Below, piece by piece: positions 16,557-25,802 of a stretch of DNA of 64,000 nt (the stretch's first letter is position 1; the number at the start of each line of letters is the position of its first letter). The position numbers and the translations under genes are program-made. The notes under the pieces were generated by a model, which saw nothing but the letters and a program-made list of their open reading frames with translations, made no database searches and was not told the DNA's origin. Origin of the DNA: Desulfobulbus oligotrophicus (GTDB lineage Bacteria > Desulfobacterota > Desulfobulbia > Desulfobulbales > Desulfobulbaceae). Location: NCBI RefSeq assembly GCF_016446285.1, contig NZ_CP054140.1:973501-1037500 (forward strand). Direction: 5' to 3'.

Positions 16557-19250
16557 ATGTCGCCGATATTACAGCCTCGTCGCTCCCTGTGTTTTCTAGC
16601 GCTGTCTCTGCTCTTTGCCATGTTTGCCTTTAATATGGCGCCGATGTCGGCTTTGGCAGTGGAGCGCAGCACTCTTTTTCTACCGTTTAAGATCAACGCG
16701 CCGGACAGTGCAATGATTGCCGGTCCGGCGGACAGATCTTTAGAACGTGAAGCAGCGGCCAGAGGCATGAGGATGATGTCGCGAGATCAGGCGGAAAAAC
16801 TGGTTGATTATCGTGGTACCTGGCCACCGCCTGCTGGGGTGTTAAACAAAGTGGTGGAGTCCGCCAACGTGGATTATGTCGTTGTCGGCAGTCTTAATAA
16901 ACTTGGCAACCGCATAAGTGTTGACTGTGTGATTATCGATGTGCTGGCACCCAAGGCCCCGTACTCTGCTTTCCGCGAAGGGGATTCTCTCCAGGATCTG
17001 GACAGGGTGACCGGTGAAATCGTGAACACGATGTTAGCCTATTCCAATCGGAGTGCTTCGGTTGCGAGTGTTGCCCCTGCAGGAAACGAACGAATCGATT
17101 CCGGTGCTATTTTGCAGAAGATATCGACAAAACCAGGTGACCTCTACGATCCTGTGACGTTGAGGCAGGATCTCAAGGCTGTTTTCAGTATGGGATATTT
17201 TGAAAATGTTGAGGTCGATGCTGAAGACACAGAAGCCGGCAAGAACATCATTTTCCGGGTACAGGAAAAGCCCCTCATCGGCAACGTGGTTATCAAGGGT
17301 GCCGATGCGATCAAAGAGGAGGATGTGCGGGAGGCTGCGAACATCACCACCAATTCCATCCTCAATTCCACGAAGGTGAACGAGGCTGTCTATAAAATCA
17401 AAGACCTGTACAAGTCAAAAGGATACTACAACACAGAAGTCACAGCCAAGGTCGACACGCCGCCGGGCGGGAATGCAGAAGTTGTTTTTGATGTCAAGGA
17501 AGGTGACAAGATCACTGTCGGTGAGATCAACTTTACGGGTAATGACTCTTTTTCAGCCGGCGACCTTCGGGATGTCATTCAAACGACCACCCGCAAATGG
17601 TGGATATCTTGGCTGACCGATGCCGGTGTGCTGAAAATGGATGTGCTGCAGCAGGATGCGGAACGTCTGGCAGCGTTTTACCAGAATGAAGGTTTTCTGG
17701 AGGCCAAGGTCGGCGAGCCGATCGTGAATCAGAAGGATGATGAACTGATTGTCACCTTTCCCGTTGATGAAGGACGGCGTTATCGTGTGGGCTCCATTGA
17801 CATTGAAGGCGACCTGATCAAAGATAAGGCTGAGCTGCTTGAGGTTTTGCAAATTCGTGATGAAGAGTATGTCAACCGTCAGGTTCTAAGGGATGATATC
17901 ACTCGAATTACCGACCTTTATGCTGAATACGGATATGCGTTTGCCGATGTTAATCCCAAGATTAACAGGTCAGCGGATGGGGAAAGCGTCGACCTTTTGC
18001 TGCAGGTGAAAAAAGGTGAAATGGCCTACGTTAATCGAGTTGAAGTTCAGGGCAATACCCGTACCCGAGATCATGTTATCCGTCGTGACCTCAGGGTGGA
18101 AGAGGGGGGGCGCTACGATGCCAAGGCTATCCGAACTTCGACACAAAAACTGAAACGATTGGGTTTTTTTGAAGATGTGACGATTACTCCGCAGCCAACC
18201 ATGGTGGAAAATCAGATGGACGTAGTGGTTGACGTTAAAGAGAAGCCCACCGGTTCTTTTCAGATCGGTGCCGGGTACTCTTCATCTGAAAGAATGCTGT
18301 TCATGGGTGAAATTTCTGAAGACAACCTCTTTGGTACTGGAAACCGATTGTCTTTTGCGGCAAGTACCAGCTATAAGAGTACCCGGTACAACTTGAGATT
18401 TGTAAATCCCAGGATCCTCGACTCCCAGGTTTCCGGCAGCGTTGATCTGTTTAATTGGGAAAGAGAGTATGATGACTTTACGAAAGATTCCACCGGCGCC
18501 TCCCTGCGCTTAGGACATCCTCTTTATGAAGAGTGGCGAATTTATTACGGATACACCATCTCTGACACTGATTTGTCGGATATCAATGAAGCGAATATTA
18601 ATTCAGCCATATTGAAATCCAAAGATATCAATCTGATGAGCATGCCGGAGATCGGTCTGGTTCGTGATACCCGAGATAAATCCTTCTCACCAACTCGGGG
18701 GTCACGCAACAGTATCAACGTCAGTTATGCGGGCGGGCCGTTCGGTGGTGATGCCGAGTTTACCAAAGTTGAAGGATCCACTGCCTGGTGGTTTCCGATG
18801 ATCTGGAGTACGGTTTTTCATGCCAAGCTCGCGGCTGGACAGGCTTTTGAGAATAAAACAGATAAGTTGCCTGTCTATGAAAAATTCTTTTTGGGTGGCA
18901 TGAATTCAATCCGCGGTTTCAAGTCTGCCGCGATCAGCCCCATTGATCAGTATGGGGACAAGGTCGGTGGTGACAAGATGTGGTACGGAACGGTTGCCAT
19001 CGTCTTTCCTCTGTTTAAAGACATGGGTATGGATGGTGAAATCTTTCACGATTTTGGTAATGTCTACGGTGAGGGAATACCCGGCGGAGACGATAAATGG
19101 GATTTTAGTGAGTACAAGAAGACCGCCGGTGTCGGCATTATGTGGGCCTCTCCGCTTGGTCCGATCCGTTTGGCCTGGGGGGCTAATCTGGACCGGAAAA
19201 CCGGAGAGCAGAATTCTACCTGGGATTTCAGTATGGGGGGGACATTTTAA
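16557..19250 (+). CDS. bamA: BamA, Omp85 outer-membrane assembly protein with extra N-terminal domain
   Basis: Core of the BAM machine that folds beta-barrel proteins into the outer membrane. The start is ATG at 16557, with GAGGAA 7 bases upstream and a clear signal peptide after it (hydrophobic core FLALSLLFAMFAFNM, cleavage after about residue 38). The usual POTRA repeats follow: ISTKPGDLYDPVTLRQDL, VNEAVYKIKDLYKSKGYYN, then three more. A C-terminal beta-barrel has FFLGGMNSIRGFKS (the conserved RGF loop) and ends in a Phe, as a barrel signal should. At 897 residues it is about 90 longer than E. coli BamA. The extra part is a domain of about 140 residues between signal and POTRA1 (including VDYVVVGSLNKLGNRISVD), which looks TolB-N/LpoB-like. 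Followed closely by mfd. Confidence 0.93.
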   Translation: MSPILQPRRSLCFLALSLLFAMFAFNMAPMSALAVERSTLFLPFKINAPDSAMIAGPADRSLEREAAARGMRMMSRDQAEKLVDYRGTWPPPAGVLNKVVESANVDYVVVGSLNKLGNRISVDCVIIDVLAPKAPYSAFREGDSLQDLDRVTGEIVNTMLAYSNRSASVASVAPAGNERIDSGAILQKISTKPGDLYDPVTLRQDLKAVFSMGYFENVEVDAEDTEAGKNIIFRVQEKPLIGNVVIKGADAIKEEDVREAANITTNSILNSTKVNEAVYKIKDLYKSKGYYNTEVTAKVDTPPGGNAEVVFDVKEGDKITVGEINFTGNDSFSAGDLRDVIQTTTRKWWISWLTDAGVLKMDVLQQDAERLAAFYQNEGFLEAKVGEPIVNQKDDELIVTFPVDEGRRYRVGSIDIEGDLIKDKAELLEVLQIRDEEYVNRQVLRDDITRITDLYAEYGYAFADVNPKINRSADGESVDLLLQVKKGEMAYVNRVEVQGNTRTRDHVIRRDLRVEEGGRYDAKAIRTSTQKLKRLGFFEDVTITPQPTMVENQMDVVVDVKEKPTGSFQIGAGYSSSERMLFMGEISEDNLFGTGNRLSFAASTSYKSTRYNLRFVNPRILDSQVSGSVDLFNWEREYDDFTKDSTGASLRLGHPLYEEWRIYYGYTISDTDLSDINEANINSAILKSKDINLMSMPEIGLVRDTRDKSFSPTRGSRNSINVSYAGGPFGGDAEFTKVEGSTAWWFPMIWSTVFHAKLAAGQAFENKTDKLPVYEKFFLGGMNSIRGFKSAAISPIDQYGDKVGGDKMWYGTVAIVFPLFKDMGMDGEIFHDFGNVYGEGIPGGDDKWDFSEYKKTAGVGIMWASPLGPIRLAWGANLDRKTGEQNSTWDFSMGGTF

Positions 19251-19282
19251 TCCTCTTCCACCCCTCTGTCTGATCGCGTTTT

Positions 19283-22200
19283 ATGCAGTCAATCATTGCG
19301 CGACTGCGTGAAAGCGGTCATCCTCCTGATATTTTCGGCCTTCACAGTGCTTCAGCCGCTCTGTTTCTCAGCAGAGCGGTTGAAGCACTGCAACGTTCAT
19401 ACTGTGTTATCCTTCCTTCCGACGATCAACTGGAAGTTCTTGCTCAGGATTTCGCTTTTTTCTCCGATACCCGGGTACTTGTCTACCCAGGTTATGAGAT
19501 TCCTCCCTACAGTCCTCTTTCTCCGGATCCGGCAACCGTCTGTTCCCGATTAGCAACACTGTATCAACTGCTGGAGCACACGGCCCCCTGTATCGTTCTG
19601 GCTTCAGTGGAGGCGGTACTGCGACGAGTTCTACCGAGTCGAGTGTTGAGCCGGCATTGTGAGTTGGTGCAGATCGGCGAGGAGATTGAACAGGAACCCC
19701 TGATAGCCGCACTCATTGCGGCTGGTTATCAGATGAGCGAGATGGTGCGGCAGGAAGGAGATCTGGCTTTACGGGGTGGGATTATTGATGTCTATCCTCC
19801 GCATTTGGGGACCGCAAAAAACGGTCCGCTCCGGCTCGATTTTTTTGGTGATGTGCTGGAGTCGATTCGTGTTTTTGATCCGATCTCACAGAGATCTCTT
19901 CAGGAGATCTCGGAAGCGGTCCTGGTGCCGGCCACTGATATACTCTTCCCTCCACCAGAGCAGCGACAAGACATTGTAGCCGCAGCTGATACTGCTGCCG
20001 TACAGTATCATTGGTCGTCGGATGAACACCGTCTTGTCCGTGATCGTCTGTCCACGGGACAAACCTTTCCCGGCCTCGAATCGTTGTTGCCTCTGGTCTA
20101 TGGCGGCAGATCCGGGCTGCAGACATTTTTTGATTATCTGCCGGCTCACACTGCCCTTGTTGTGTATGACCCCATTGCCGTTCACCAGCAGCAGCAGCTG
20201 GTTCGCGAGCGGATTCATGCAAATTATGAGGAGGCATTGAACCGGAATTCAGCGATCTTATCACCAGAAGACCTGTTCCTCAGTGAGGCTGAATGGGAAA
20301 CAAACCATGACCAGCTCCTTGCGGCTCGACTCGCTTTTCTCCACGAACCTGATCAGGACCAGAAACTGACGCTGACCTGTGCCACAGGAGATCATGCCTT
20401 GCTCGCTCAGGAGATCGAGATTCAACGTAAGAAGCGTGGTATGCTGCCACCGCTGGTGGATCGCATGCAGCAGTGGCTGAGAAACGGTGAGCAAATCGTT
20501 TTAGCCTGTCGATCATCACGACAGGCCGGTCATCTTCAAGAAATGCTTGCTCATTACCAGCTGCGTACCGTTCTTCTGCCTGCGCCGTTTGCTTTAGAAA
20601 ATATTGTTGAGAAGGATGTTATCTACTGTTTTGATCAACCGCTTTCCCGTGGTTTTGATCTGCTCACTGAACACCTGCATTTTCTTTCTGCTGAGGAACT
20701 CTTTGGTGACAAACGCTTAGGCAAGCGACAACGCCGGAGTAAGCAGGAGTATGCTGAACCGGTGCAGATCGAACACCTGCAGGAGGGTGAATTTGTCGTT
20801 CATCGCGATCATGGCATAGGGATCTTCCGAGGGCTGGTCAATATGGAGATATCCGGCCGGCATGGTGACTTCATGCTGATTGCCTATCGGGATGACAACA
20901 AACTGTATGTCCCGGTGGATCGGCTGCACTGGGTCAGCCGTTACCAGGGGTTGACGGATCAGGAGCCAAAGCTCGACAGCCTTGGTTCGCAGCGATGGCA
21001 AAGTGCAAAAAAGAAGGTAACAGAGGCTGTCTGGAAGATTGCCCAGGAGTTACTCGACATCTACGCACAACGGGAACTCCGCGAAGGGCACAGTTTTTCT
21101 GCTCCCGGTGCACTGTACGAGCAACTGGAGGAATCTTTTCCCTATGATGAGACCAGTGGACAGGCCAGGGCTATAAATGATGTGCTTGGTGATTTGCGTC
21201 GCGAACAACCTATGGACCGTCTGGTGTGCGGGGATGTTGGATACGGTAAGACAGAAGTAGCGGCACGGGCAGCGTTTAAGGTGATAGAGGACGGCTATCA
21301 GGTCGCCATTCTGGTGCCGACAACTGTATTGGCAGAACAGCATGCCGCCACATTTCGAGAGCGATTTGCATCATTTCCCGTTGAGATCGCGTGTCTCAAT
21401 CGTTTTCGGAGCAGCCGGCGACAAAAGGAAATCGTCGCCCAATTAGCAGCCGGCACCATTGATTTGATTATTGGTACCCACCGTTTACTGTCAAAGGATA
21501 TTCAGTTTAAAAAACTCGGGTTGCTGGTTGTTGACGAAGAGCATCGTTTTGGTGTGTCTCATAAAGAGAAAATTAAGAAGATCAAGGCAACCGTTGATGT
21601 CCTGACGCTCACCGCCACGCCCATCCCGCGGACGCTTCAGATGTCTTTATTGGGAATACGTGATCTTTCTGTAATTTCGACACCGCCTCAGCAACGCCGG
21701 TCAGTTAAAACCTTTGTAGCGAAATACGATCAGCTTGTTATTCGCGAAGCAATAGCGCGGGAACTGGGACGGGGCGGCCAGATATTTTTTGTTCATAACC
21801 GAGTGCGCTCCATTCACCGTATCGCTGCTGCCATCGCCGCCCTTGTTCCCCAGGCGCGGATTGGAGTTGCACACGGACAAATGGCCGGTACGCAGCTTGA
21901 AGACATTATGGTTCGTTTCATTAATCATGAACTTGATATACTGATGTGCACAACCATAATCGAATCAGGATTGGATATTCCAAACGCCAATACCATCATC
22001 ATCAATCGGGCTGATCACCTCGGGCTTGCCGATATCTATCAGTTGCGGGGCAGAGTCGGGCGATCTTCCCGTCAAGCGTATGCCTATTTACTGGTCGCCT
22101 CACTTGATCACCTCACTCCGGACGCTCAACAGCGACTGCGGGCCCTGATGGACTGTTCAGAGTTAGGAGGCGGGTTTAAATTAGCGATGAACGATCTCCA

Positions 22201-22828
22201 GATTCGTGGTGGAGGTAATCTGCTGGGCGTTTCTCAGTCCGGGCACATCGCTGCTGTGGGGTATGATCTGTATTTGGAATTGCTGCAGGCCACGGTAACA
22301 GATTTGAAGCGTAAGGTGCAGGCCGGGGAGATGTTGCCGGTGGCGGAAGATACGATTGATCCGGAAATTAAGCTCCGTGTTGCCGCCTACTTGCCGGACA
22401 CCTATATTCAGGATGCCAGTCAGCGCTACCATGTCTACCGGCGGTTGTCAGTCGCTGGTAATGGCTCAAACGCAGATCTGGATGACGCGGAGGAAGAGGT
22501 GGTGGACAGGTATGGCCCCCTGCCTCCGGAAGGACGGACCCTGATAACAGCGATCAGACTGAAGCAGCGGCTACGCACCCTGGGTATCAACAAGCTGGAG
22601 CAGGGAGAAGGTTGTCTGATTGTTTCTTTTGCTGCTACGACCACGGTTGAACCGAGCCGGATCGTACATCTTATTGAACAGCAATCGAATAAAAAACAGC
22701 GCACGTCATCGATCCGTTTGACATCAGATCAACGGCTGGTGGTCTCTCTCGGTCAACAGGAAGACCCTTTTACTCAAATCGACTCGTTGTTAAACACCCT
22801 GGCAGAGCCTGTTAGCATTGTCTCTTGA
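19283..22828 (+). CDS. mfd: Mfd, transcription-repair coupling factor
   Basis: Mfd removes RNA polymerase stalled at DNA damage and recruits UvrA for nucleotide excision repair. The 1181 residues (E. coli 1148) show the usual order: UvrB-like N-terminal modules, an RNA-polymerase-interacting CarD-like domain starting about residue 490 (EGEFVVHRDHGIGIFRGL), then the translocase with Walker A GDVGYGKTE near 650, the DEEH box near 750, TATPIPRTLQ, and RGRVGRSSRQAYAYL. The C-terminal TRCF domain follows with YHVYRRL. Start ATG at 19283, 32 bases after bamA. The short distance suggests read-through from the bamA promoter. Confidence 0.95.
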   Translation: MQSIIARLRESGHPPDIFGLHSASAALFLSRAVEALQRSYCVILPSDDQLEVLAQDFAFFSDTRVLVYPGYEIPPYSPLSPDPATVCSRLATLYQLLEHTAPCIVLASVEAVLRRVLPSRVLSRHCELVQIGEEIEQEPLIAALIAAGYQMSEMVRQEGDLALRGGIIDVYPPHLGTAKNGPLRLDFFGDVLESIRVFDPISQRSLQEISEAVLVPATDILFPPPEQRQDIVAAADTAAVQYHWSSDEHRLVRDRLSTGQTFPGLESLLPLVYGGRSGLQTFFDYLPAHTALVVYDPIAVHQQQQLVRERIHANYEEALNRNSAILSPEDLFLSEAEWETNHDQLLAARLAFLHEPDQDQKLTLTCATGDHALLAQEIEIQRKKRGMLPPLVDRMQQWLRNGEQIVLACRSSRQAGHLQEMLAHYQLRTVLLPAPFALENIVEKDVIYCFDQPLSRGFDLLTEHLHFLSAEELFGDKRLGKRQRRSKQEYAEPVQIEHLQEGEFVVHRDHGIGIFRGLVNMEISGRHGDFMLIAYRDDNKLYVPVDRLHWVSRYQGLTDQEPKLDSLGSQRWQSAKKKVTEAVWKIAQELLDIYAQRELREGHSFSAPGALYEQLEESFPYDETSGQARAINDVLGDLRREQPMDRLVCGDVGYGKTEVAARAAFKVIEDGYQVAILVPTTVLAEQHAATFRERFASFPVEIACLNRFRSSRRQKEIVAQLAAGTIDLIIGTHRLLSKDIQFKKLGLLVVDEEHRFGVSHKEKIKKIKATVDVLTLTATPIPRTLQMSLLGIRDLSVISTPPQQRRSVKTFVAKYDQLVIREAIARELGRGGQIFFVHNRVRSIHRIAAAIAALVPQARIGVAHGQMAGTQLEDIMVRFINHELDILMCTTIIESGLDIPNANTIIINRADHLGLADIYQLRGRVGRSSRQAYAYLLVASLDHLTPDAQQRLRALMDCSELGGGFKLAMNDLQIRGGGNLLGVSQSGHIAAVGYDLYLELLQATVTDLKRKVQAGEMLPVAEDTIDPEIKLRVAAYLPDTYIQDASQRYHVYRRLSVAGNGSNADLDDAEEEVVDRYGPLPPEGRTLITAIRLKQRLRTLGINKLEQGEGCLIVSFAATTTVEPSRIVHLIEQQSNKKQRTSSIRLTSDQRLVVSLGQQEDPFTQIDSLLNTLAEPVSIVS

Positions 22829-22977
22829 TAGAAAAACGCCCATTGTGTCAACAGTGTTTTCAGCACAGAGTTGCTCTTAAGTATGACGCCGTGTTGTCGG
22901 CTTTTCTTGTAAAGTTGTGTGATACGTCCTTCGAATCAGCGGCAAAGAAGTGTGTGCGGAGAGGATCATTCTACTGA

Positions 22978-23011
22978 ACAGGCCATAGCACCAAACGGTA
23001 CTATGGCCTGT
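22978..23011. terminator. Perfect 11-base inverted repeat between converging genes, possible bidirectional terminator
   Basis: ACAGGCCATAG (22978-22988) and CTATGGCCTGT (23001-23011) pair perfectly around a 12-base loop. The repeat lies in the 207-base gap between mfd (plus) and the coiled-coil membrane protein (minus), where both transcripts should end. No U tract follows on either side, so it could also be an mRNA 3'-end stabiliser rather than an intrinsic terminator. Confidence 0.5.
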
Positions 23012-23035
23012 GCTGTCTATCAGGGTAGGGCCGGT

Positions 23036-23908
23036 TTACGCTTTCTTTTTCGTTTTAGTCGTCCGTGCCTTGGCAGGTGAAGTCTTCTGTTTTTTGAGGT
23101 CCCCCACAGCGGCTTCCAGTGCTTCAATCGAGGCAACCAGTGGAGCGGGATCAAATGCAGGGGCATCTTCTTTTGTTTCCAGATGCTGCAATCGCTCCGG
23201 AATGTTACCGAGGATCTTTTCCGGGGTAATGGTCGTCACCTGCTGCAGAGTCTGACTGATTTTCTGTTCCAGCACGGTTGCATCCGCCTGCAGCGCCCCA
23301 AGATTTTTACCGGTCGTGGCCAGTTCGGCGGTCACCGTTTCCAGATGGCCGGCAGTCAGAAAATCCGAACTTCTTTCTTCCAAAACCTGCAGTTTACTGG
23401 TCAGGTTGGAGAGTTGGCTGCTCAGTGCCTGCTGACTTTCGGCCATTTTCTGGATGTCACCGGCAATTTGAGCGGAGAGTGTATCGGAAGAAGACGACTC
23501 GTGGACAGGTGATTGCTGGACAGGAGCTGCCGGTATGTCCCGGGTGGGAATTTCCTCTGGACGGACAGTCTCCGCAGTGGCGACTGTTGGACGATATCGG
23601 CTGATAAATGATTGTGAAAGATCGATCACTGCAACTCTGATCGCCTGGTACATTGAGGCAGCTGCCGCTTTATTGGTGAGTGAAACTGCAAACAGGAAGA
23701 TGGCAATGAGAACGGCGATGGAGAGGGTCACTCCGATGATCATTGCAATGCTCCACTGTATAAAGCGAAAGACACCGATAATCATCTGACCGATGGAGCT
23801 GAAAACGCCTCCATCAGGTGTGGAACTGACGAGATAGGCCAATATGACAAAAAATAGAAGCACAGCTGCCGCCTTGTAAAGCGAGGCACGTGTTATGTTT
23901 GCATGCAT
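23036..23908 (-). CDS. Membrane protein with coiled coil and Lys-rich tail, function unknown
   Basis: I do not recognise the family. The 290 residues have two membrane helices (about 11-28, and 54-78 with MIIGVTLSIAVLIAIFLFAVSL). A Pro/Thr-rich stretch and a long Gln/Leu/Ser-rich coiled coil (about 150-225, with heptad-like LSSQLSNLTSKLQVLEE) follow, and then a basic tail of Lys, Thr and Ala (KTSPAKARTTKTKKKA). Both termini of the helix pair would be on the same side, so the coiled coil and basic tail are probably cytoplasmic. The start ATG at 23908 has AAGGAG 6 bases upstream. The tail could touch DNA, RNA or acidic lipid, but that is only suggested by charge. It ends 24 bases from the inverted repeat described next to mfd. 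Confidence 0.75.
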   Translation of the reverse strand: MHANITRASLYKAAAVLLFFVILAYLVSSTPDGGVFSSIGQMIIGVFRFIQWSIAMIIGVTLSIAVLIAIFLFAVSLTNKAAAASMYQAIRVAVIDLSQSFISRYRPTVATAETVRPEEIPTRDIPAAPVQQSPVHESSSSDTLSAQIAGDIQKMAESQQALSSQLSNLTSKLQVLEERSSDFLTAGHLETVTAELATTGKNLGALQADATVLEQKISQTLQQVTTITPEKILGNIPERLQHLETKEDAPAFDPAPLVASIEALEAAVGDLKKQKTSPAKARTTKTKKKA

Positions 23909-24119
23909 GGTTTACTCCTTCCTGGAAAGCCGTTGTTCAGGTTGTCATCCTGAAAATGGGTCTGTTCAATCATTGCCGATTGTCAAAGGGGTATCAAAGG
24001 ACGATTTGATATATTTTCTAGTGTATTTAAAGACGAACAGCAAGGGAAATATTGTGATCTGTGGCCCGCAGGCGTCAGGTTGCACTCATGGAGAGCCGGC
24101 ATTTTATCCGGGTGAAGGG

Positions 24120-25802
24120 TTATTCAGTTTCGACCAGTGTTTGCCTGATCTGGTTAAATTCTTCCTGGACAGTGAGAAAGGCGTCAATAAGCATTGGATC
24201 GAAATGACGGCCGGCGTTGTTCACAATCGAGTCAACAGCCTGCCGGTGCGTCAGGCACCTGTCTTGAAGCATGGCGACGGTTGCCTCCTCATAGGCATCG
24301 GCAACAGCTATAATCCGGGCTTCGAGGGGAATTTCATTTCCTTGCAGCCCGTAGGGGTACCCTGTACCATCCCAGCGCTCATGGTGAAAGTATGCCATAT
24401 TTTTGGCAAGGGATAAAAAATTGCTGCCCGGCGTGTCCTGTTCCATTGCCTTGATGACATCTCCGCCGGTCAAGGTATGATTGCGTAAAGTCTCTTGCTC
24501 TGAAACAGTTAACGGCTCAGTCTTGTTGAGAATTTCATTAGAAACAGCAACCTTGCCGATATCGTGGAGAATCGAGCCCTGATAGAGGTTTTGAACATAT
24601 GTCGGGGTAATTATTTCAGCGTACAGTCCATGGTCACGGGCTGCAGTCGCAAGGGTTTTACAGTACTCCCTGATTCGTTCGAGATGACGGCCCGGGGTAA
24701 TGTCACGGTATTCGGAAAGCTTGGCAAGTGCGAGGATGGTGGCATTCTCTGTCTGGCGGAGTTTGTGCAGCGAAGAGGCGAGGACTTTTTCCAGATGCTT
24801 GCGCTCACTGATGTCCCGGATAATTAACTGTACACCGGGAATTTTATTTTCTCTTTGCAGGAGAGCGCCGCTGATTTCGGTCAGAAGCGGAGTACCCTCA
24901 ACAGTTGTAAGGGTGACCTGGAGATCGGAAATGGGGGTACTGTCGGTGATGAGCGTGGAGACAGCGGAGCGTAAGATACGCTGGTCCTCAGAGTCCGCAA
25001 GGTCGTAGAAGATCGTGCCGGGCGACAATGTTCCCGGGGTGAAGTGATGCAGAAAGGATGTGTTTGCCTGCAGGACCATACCATCTGTATCAATGAGGGC
25101 AACATTGTCGGCAATGGTTTCAAAGAGCAGTTGATAATGTTCTTCCGTTGCCTGTTGAGCGTCGGCCCGTCGCGCAACCTCCAGCTCCAGGCGCCGAGCT
25201 TGTCCGGCTAACGCCTCGGCTGCCGCGTGTTCAGAGGTGCGCAACAGGTGCTCTCGTTTTCGAGCATTGATGTCTGTCCAGTTTCGTGTGGCAGCGATGA
25301 AAATAAACCCGATCATGAAAAAGAGATTGCTGAACAGGCCCAGCTGTTGTCCCGGACCAAAGGATGTTGGTATGAAAAAGATCGTGATGACAAAAAGAAC
25401 GGCCAGCGCAAATCCGCTGGCAATTGTCTGGAAGACGGAAAGGGGAGCAAGAGTCGTGTAGATCGTCATGGCAACCATAAGGCCGACATAGTAGGGAGTC
25501 GCTGCGTCACCTTGCCGGTATATGCTGAAAAGAATGGCCAGGCTGACAGCACTGTATCCGAAAAAACCGATAAGCCATGTCCACCGGTAGGATCGGCTGG
25601 TGTGGTTGATATACAGCAGGAGCACACAGGCGCCGATTGCCAGAAGCCGGTACTGTAAAAATTCGGAGCGCAACCCGGGCTCCACAAGCGTATCAAGCAG
25701 TGTCAGCAGGAGAAGGGTCCCTATGCCTGCCAGCAGAATATAGTACACCCGTTGATGATGAAGTTGTCGGGACTCCTGCCGAAAGGGATCAGGGTTGCCC
25801 AT
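24120..25802 (-). CDS. Membrane PAS/HD-GYP domain protein (putative c-di-GMP phosphodiesterase)
   Basis: HD-GYP proteins hydrolyse c-di-GMP. The 560 residues contain about six membrane helices in the first 190 residues, a PAS domain near 220-340 (TIADNVALIDTDGMVLQAN) and an HD-GYP domain. Catalytic elements present: HDIGK at 413-417, HTLTGG, HHERWDGTGYP with GYP at about 481-483, and VADAYE. The stretch after VADAYE reads EATVAMLQDRCL where its neighbour has the usual DALTSSRPYK, so this conserved motif is degenerate and activity may be altered. The start ATG at 25800-25802 overlaps the end of the upstream HD-GYP gene by 14 bases. Third and last gene of a minus-strand operon. Confidence 0.88.
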   Translation of the reverse strand: MGNPDPFRQESRQLHHQRVYYILLAGIGTLLLLTLLDTLVEPGLRSEFLQYRLLAIGACVLLLYINHTSRSYRWTWLIGFFGYSAVSLAILFSIYRQGDAATPYYVGLMVAMTIYTTLAPLSVFQTIASGFALAVLFVITIFFIPTSFGPGQQLGLFSNLFFMIGFIFIAATRNWTDINARKREHLLRTSEHAAAEALAGQARRLELEVARRADAQQATEEHYQLLFETIADNVALIDTDGMVLQANTSFLHHFTPGTLSPGTIFYDLADSEDQRILRSAVSTLITDSTPISDLQVTLTTVEGTPLLTEISGALLQRENKIPGVQLIIRDISERKHLEKVLASSLHKLRQTENATILALAKLSEYRDITPGRHLERIREYCKTLATAARDHGLYAEIITPTYVQNLYQGSILHDIGKVAVSNEILNKTEPLTVSEQETLRNHTLTGGDVIKAMEQDTPGSNFLSLAKNMAYFHHERWDGTGYPYGLQGNEIPLEARIIAVADAYEEATVAMLQDRCLTHRQAVDSIVNNAGRHFDPMLIDAFLTVQEEFNQIRQTLVETE

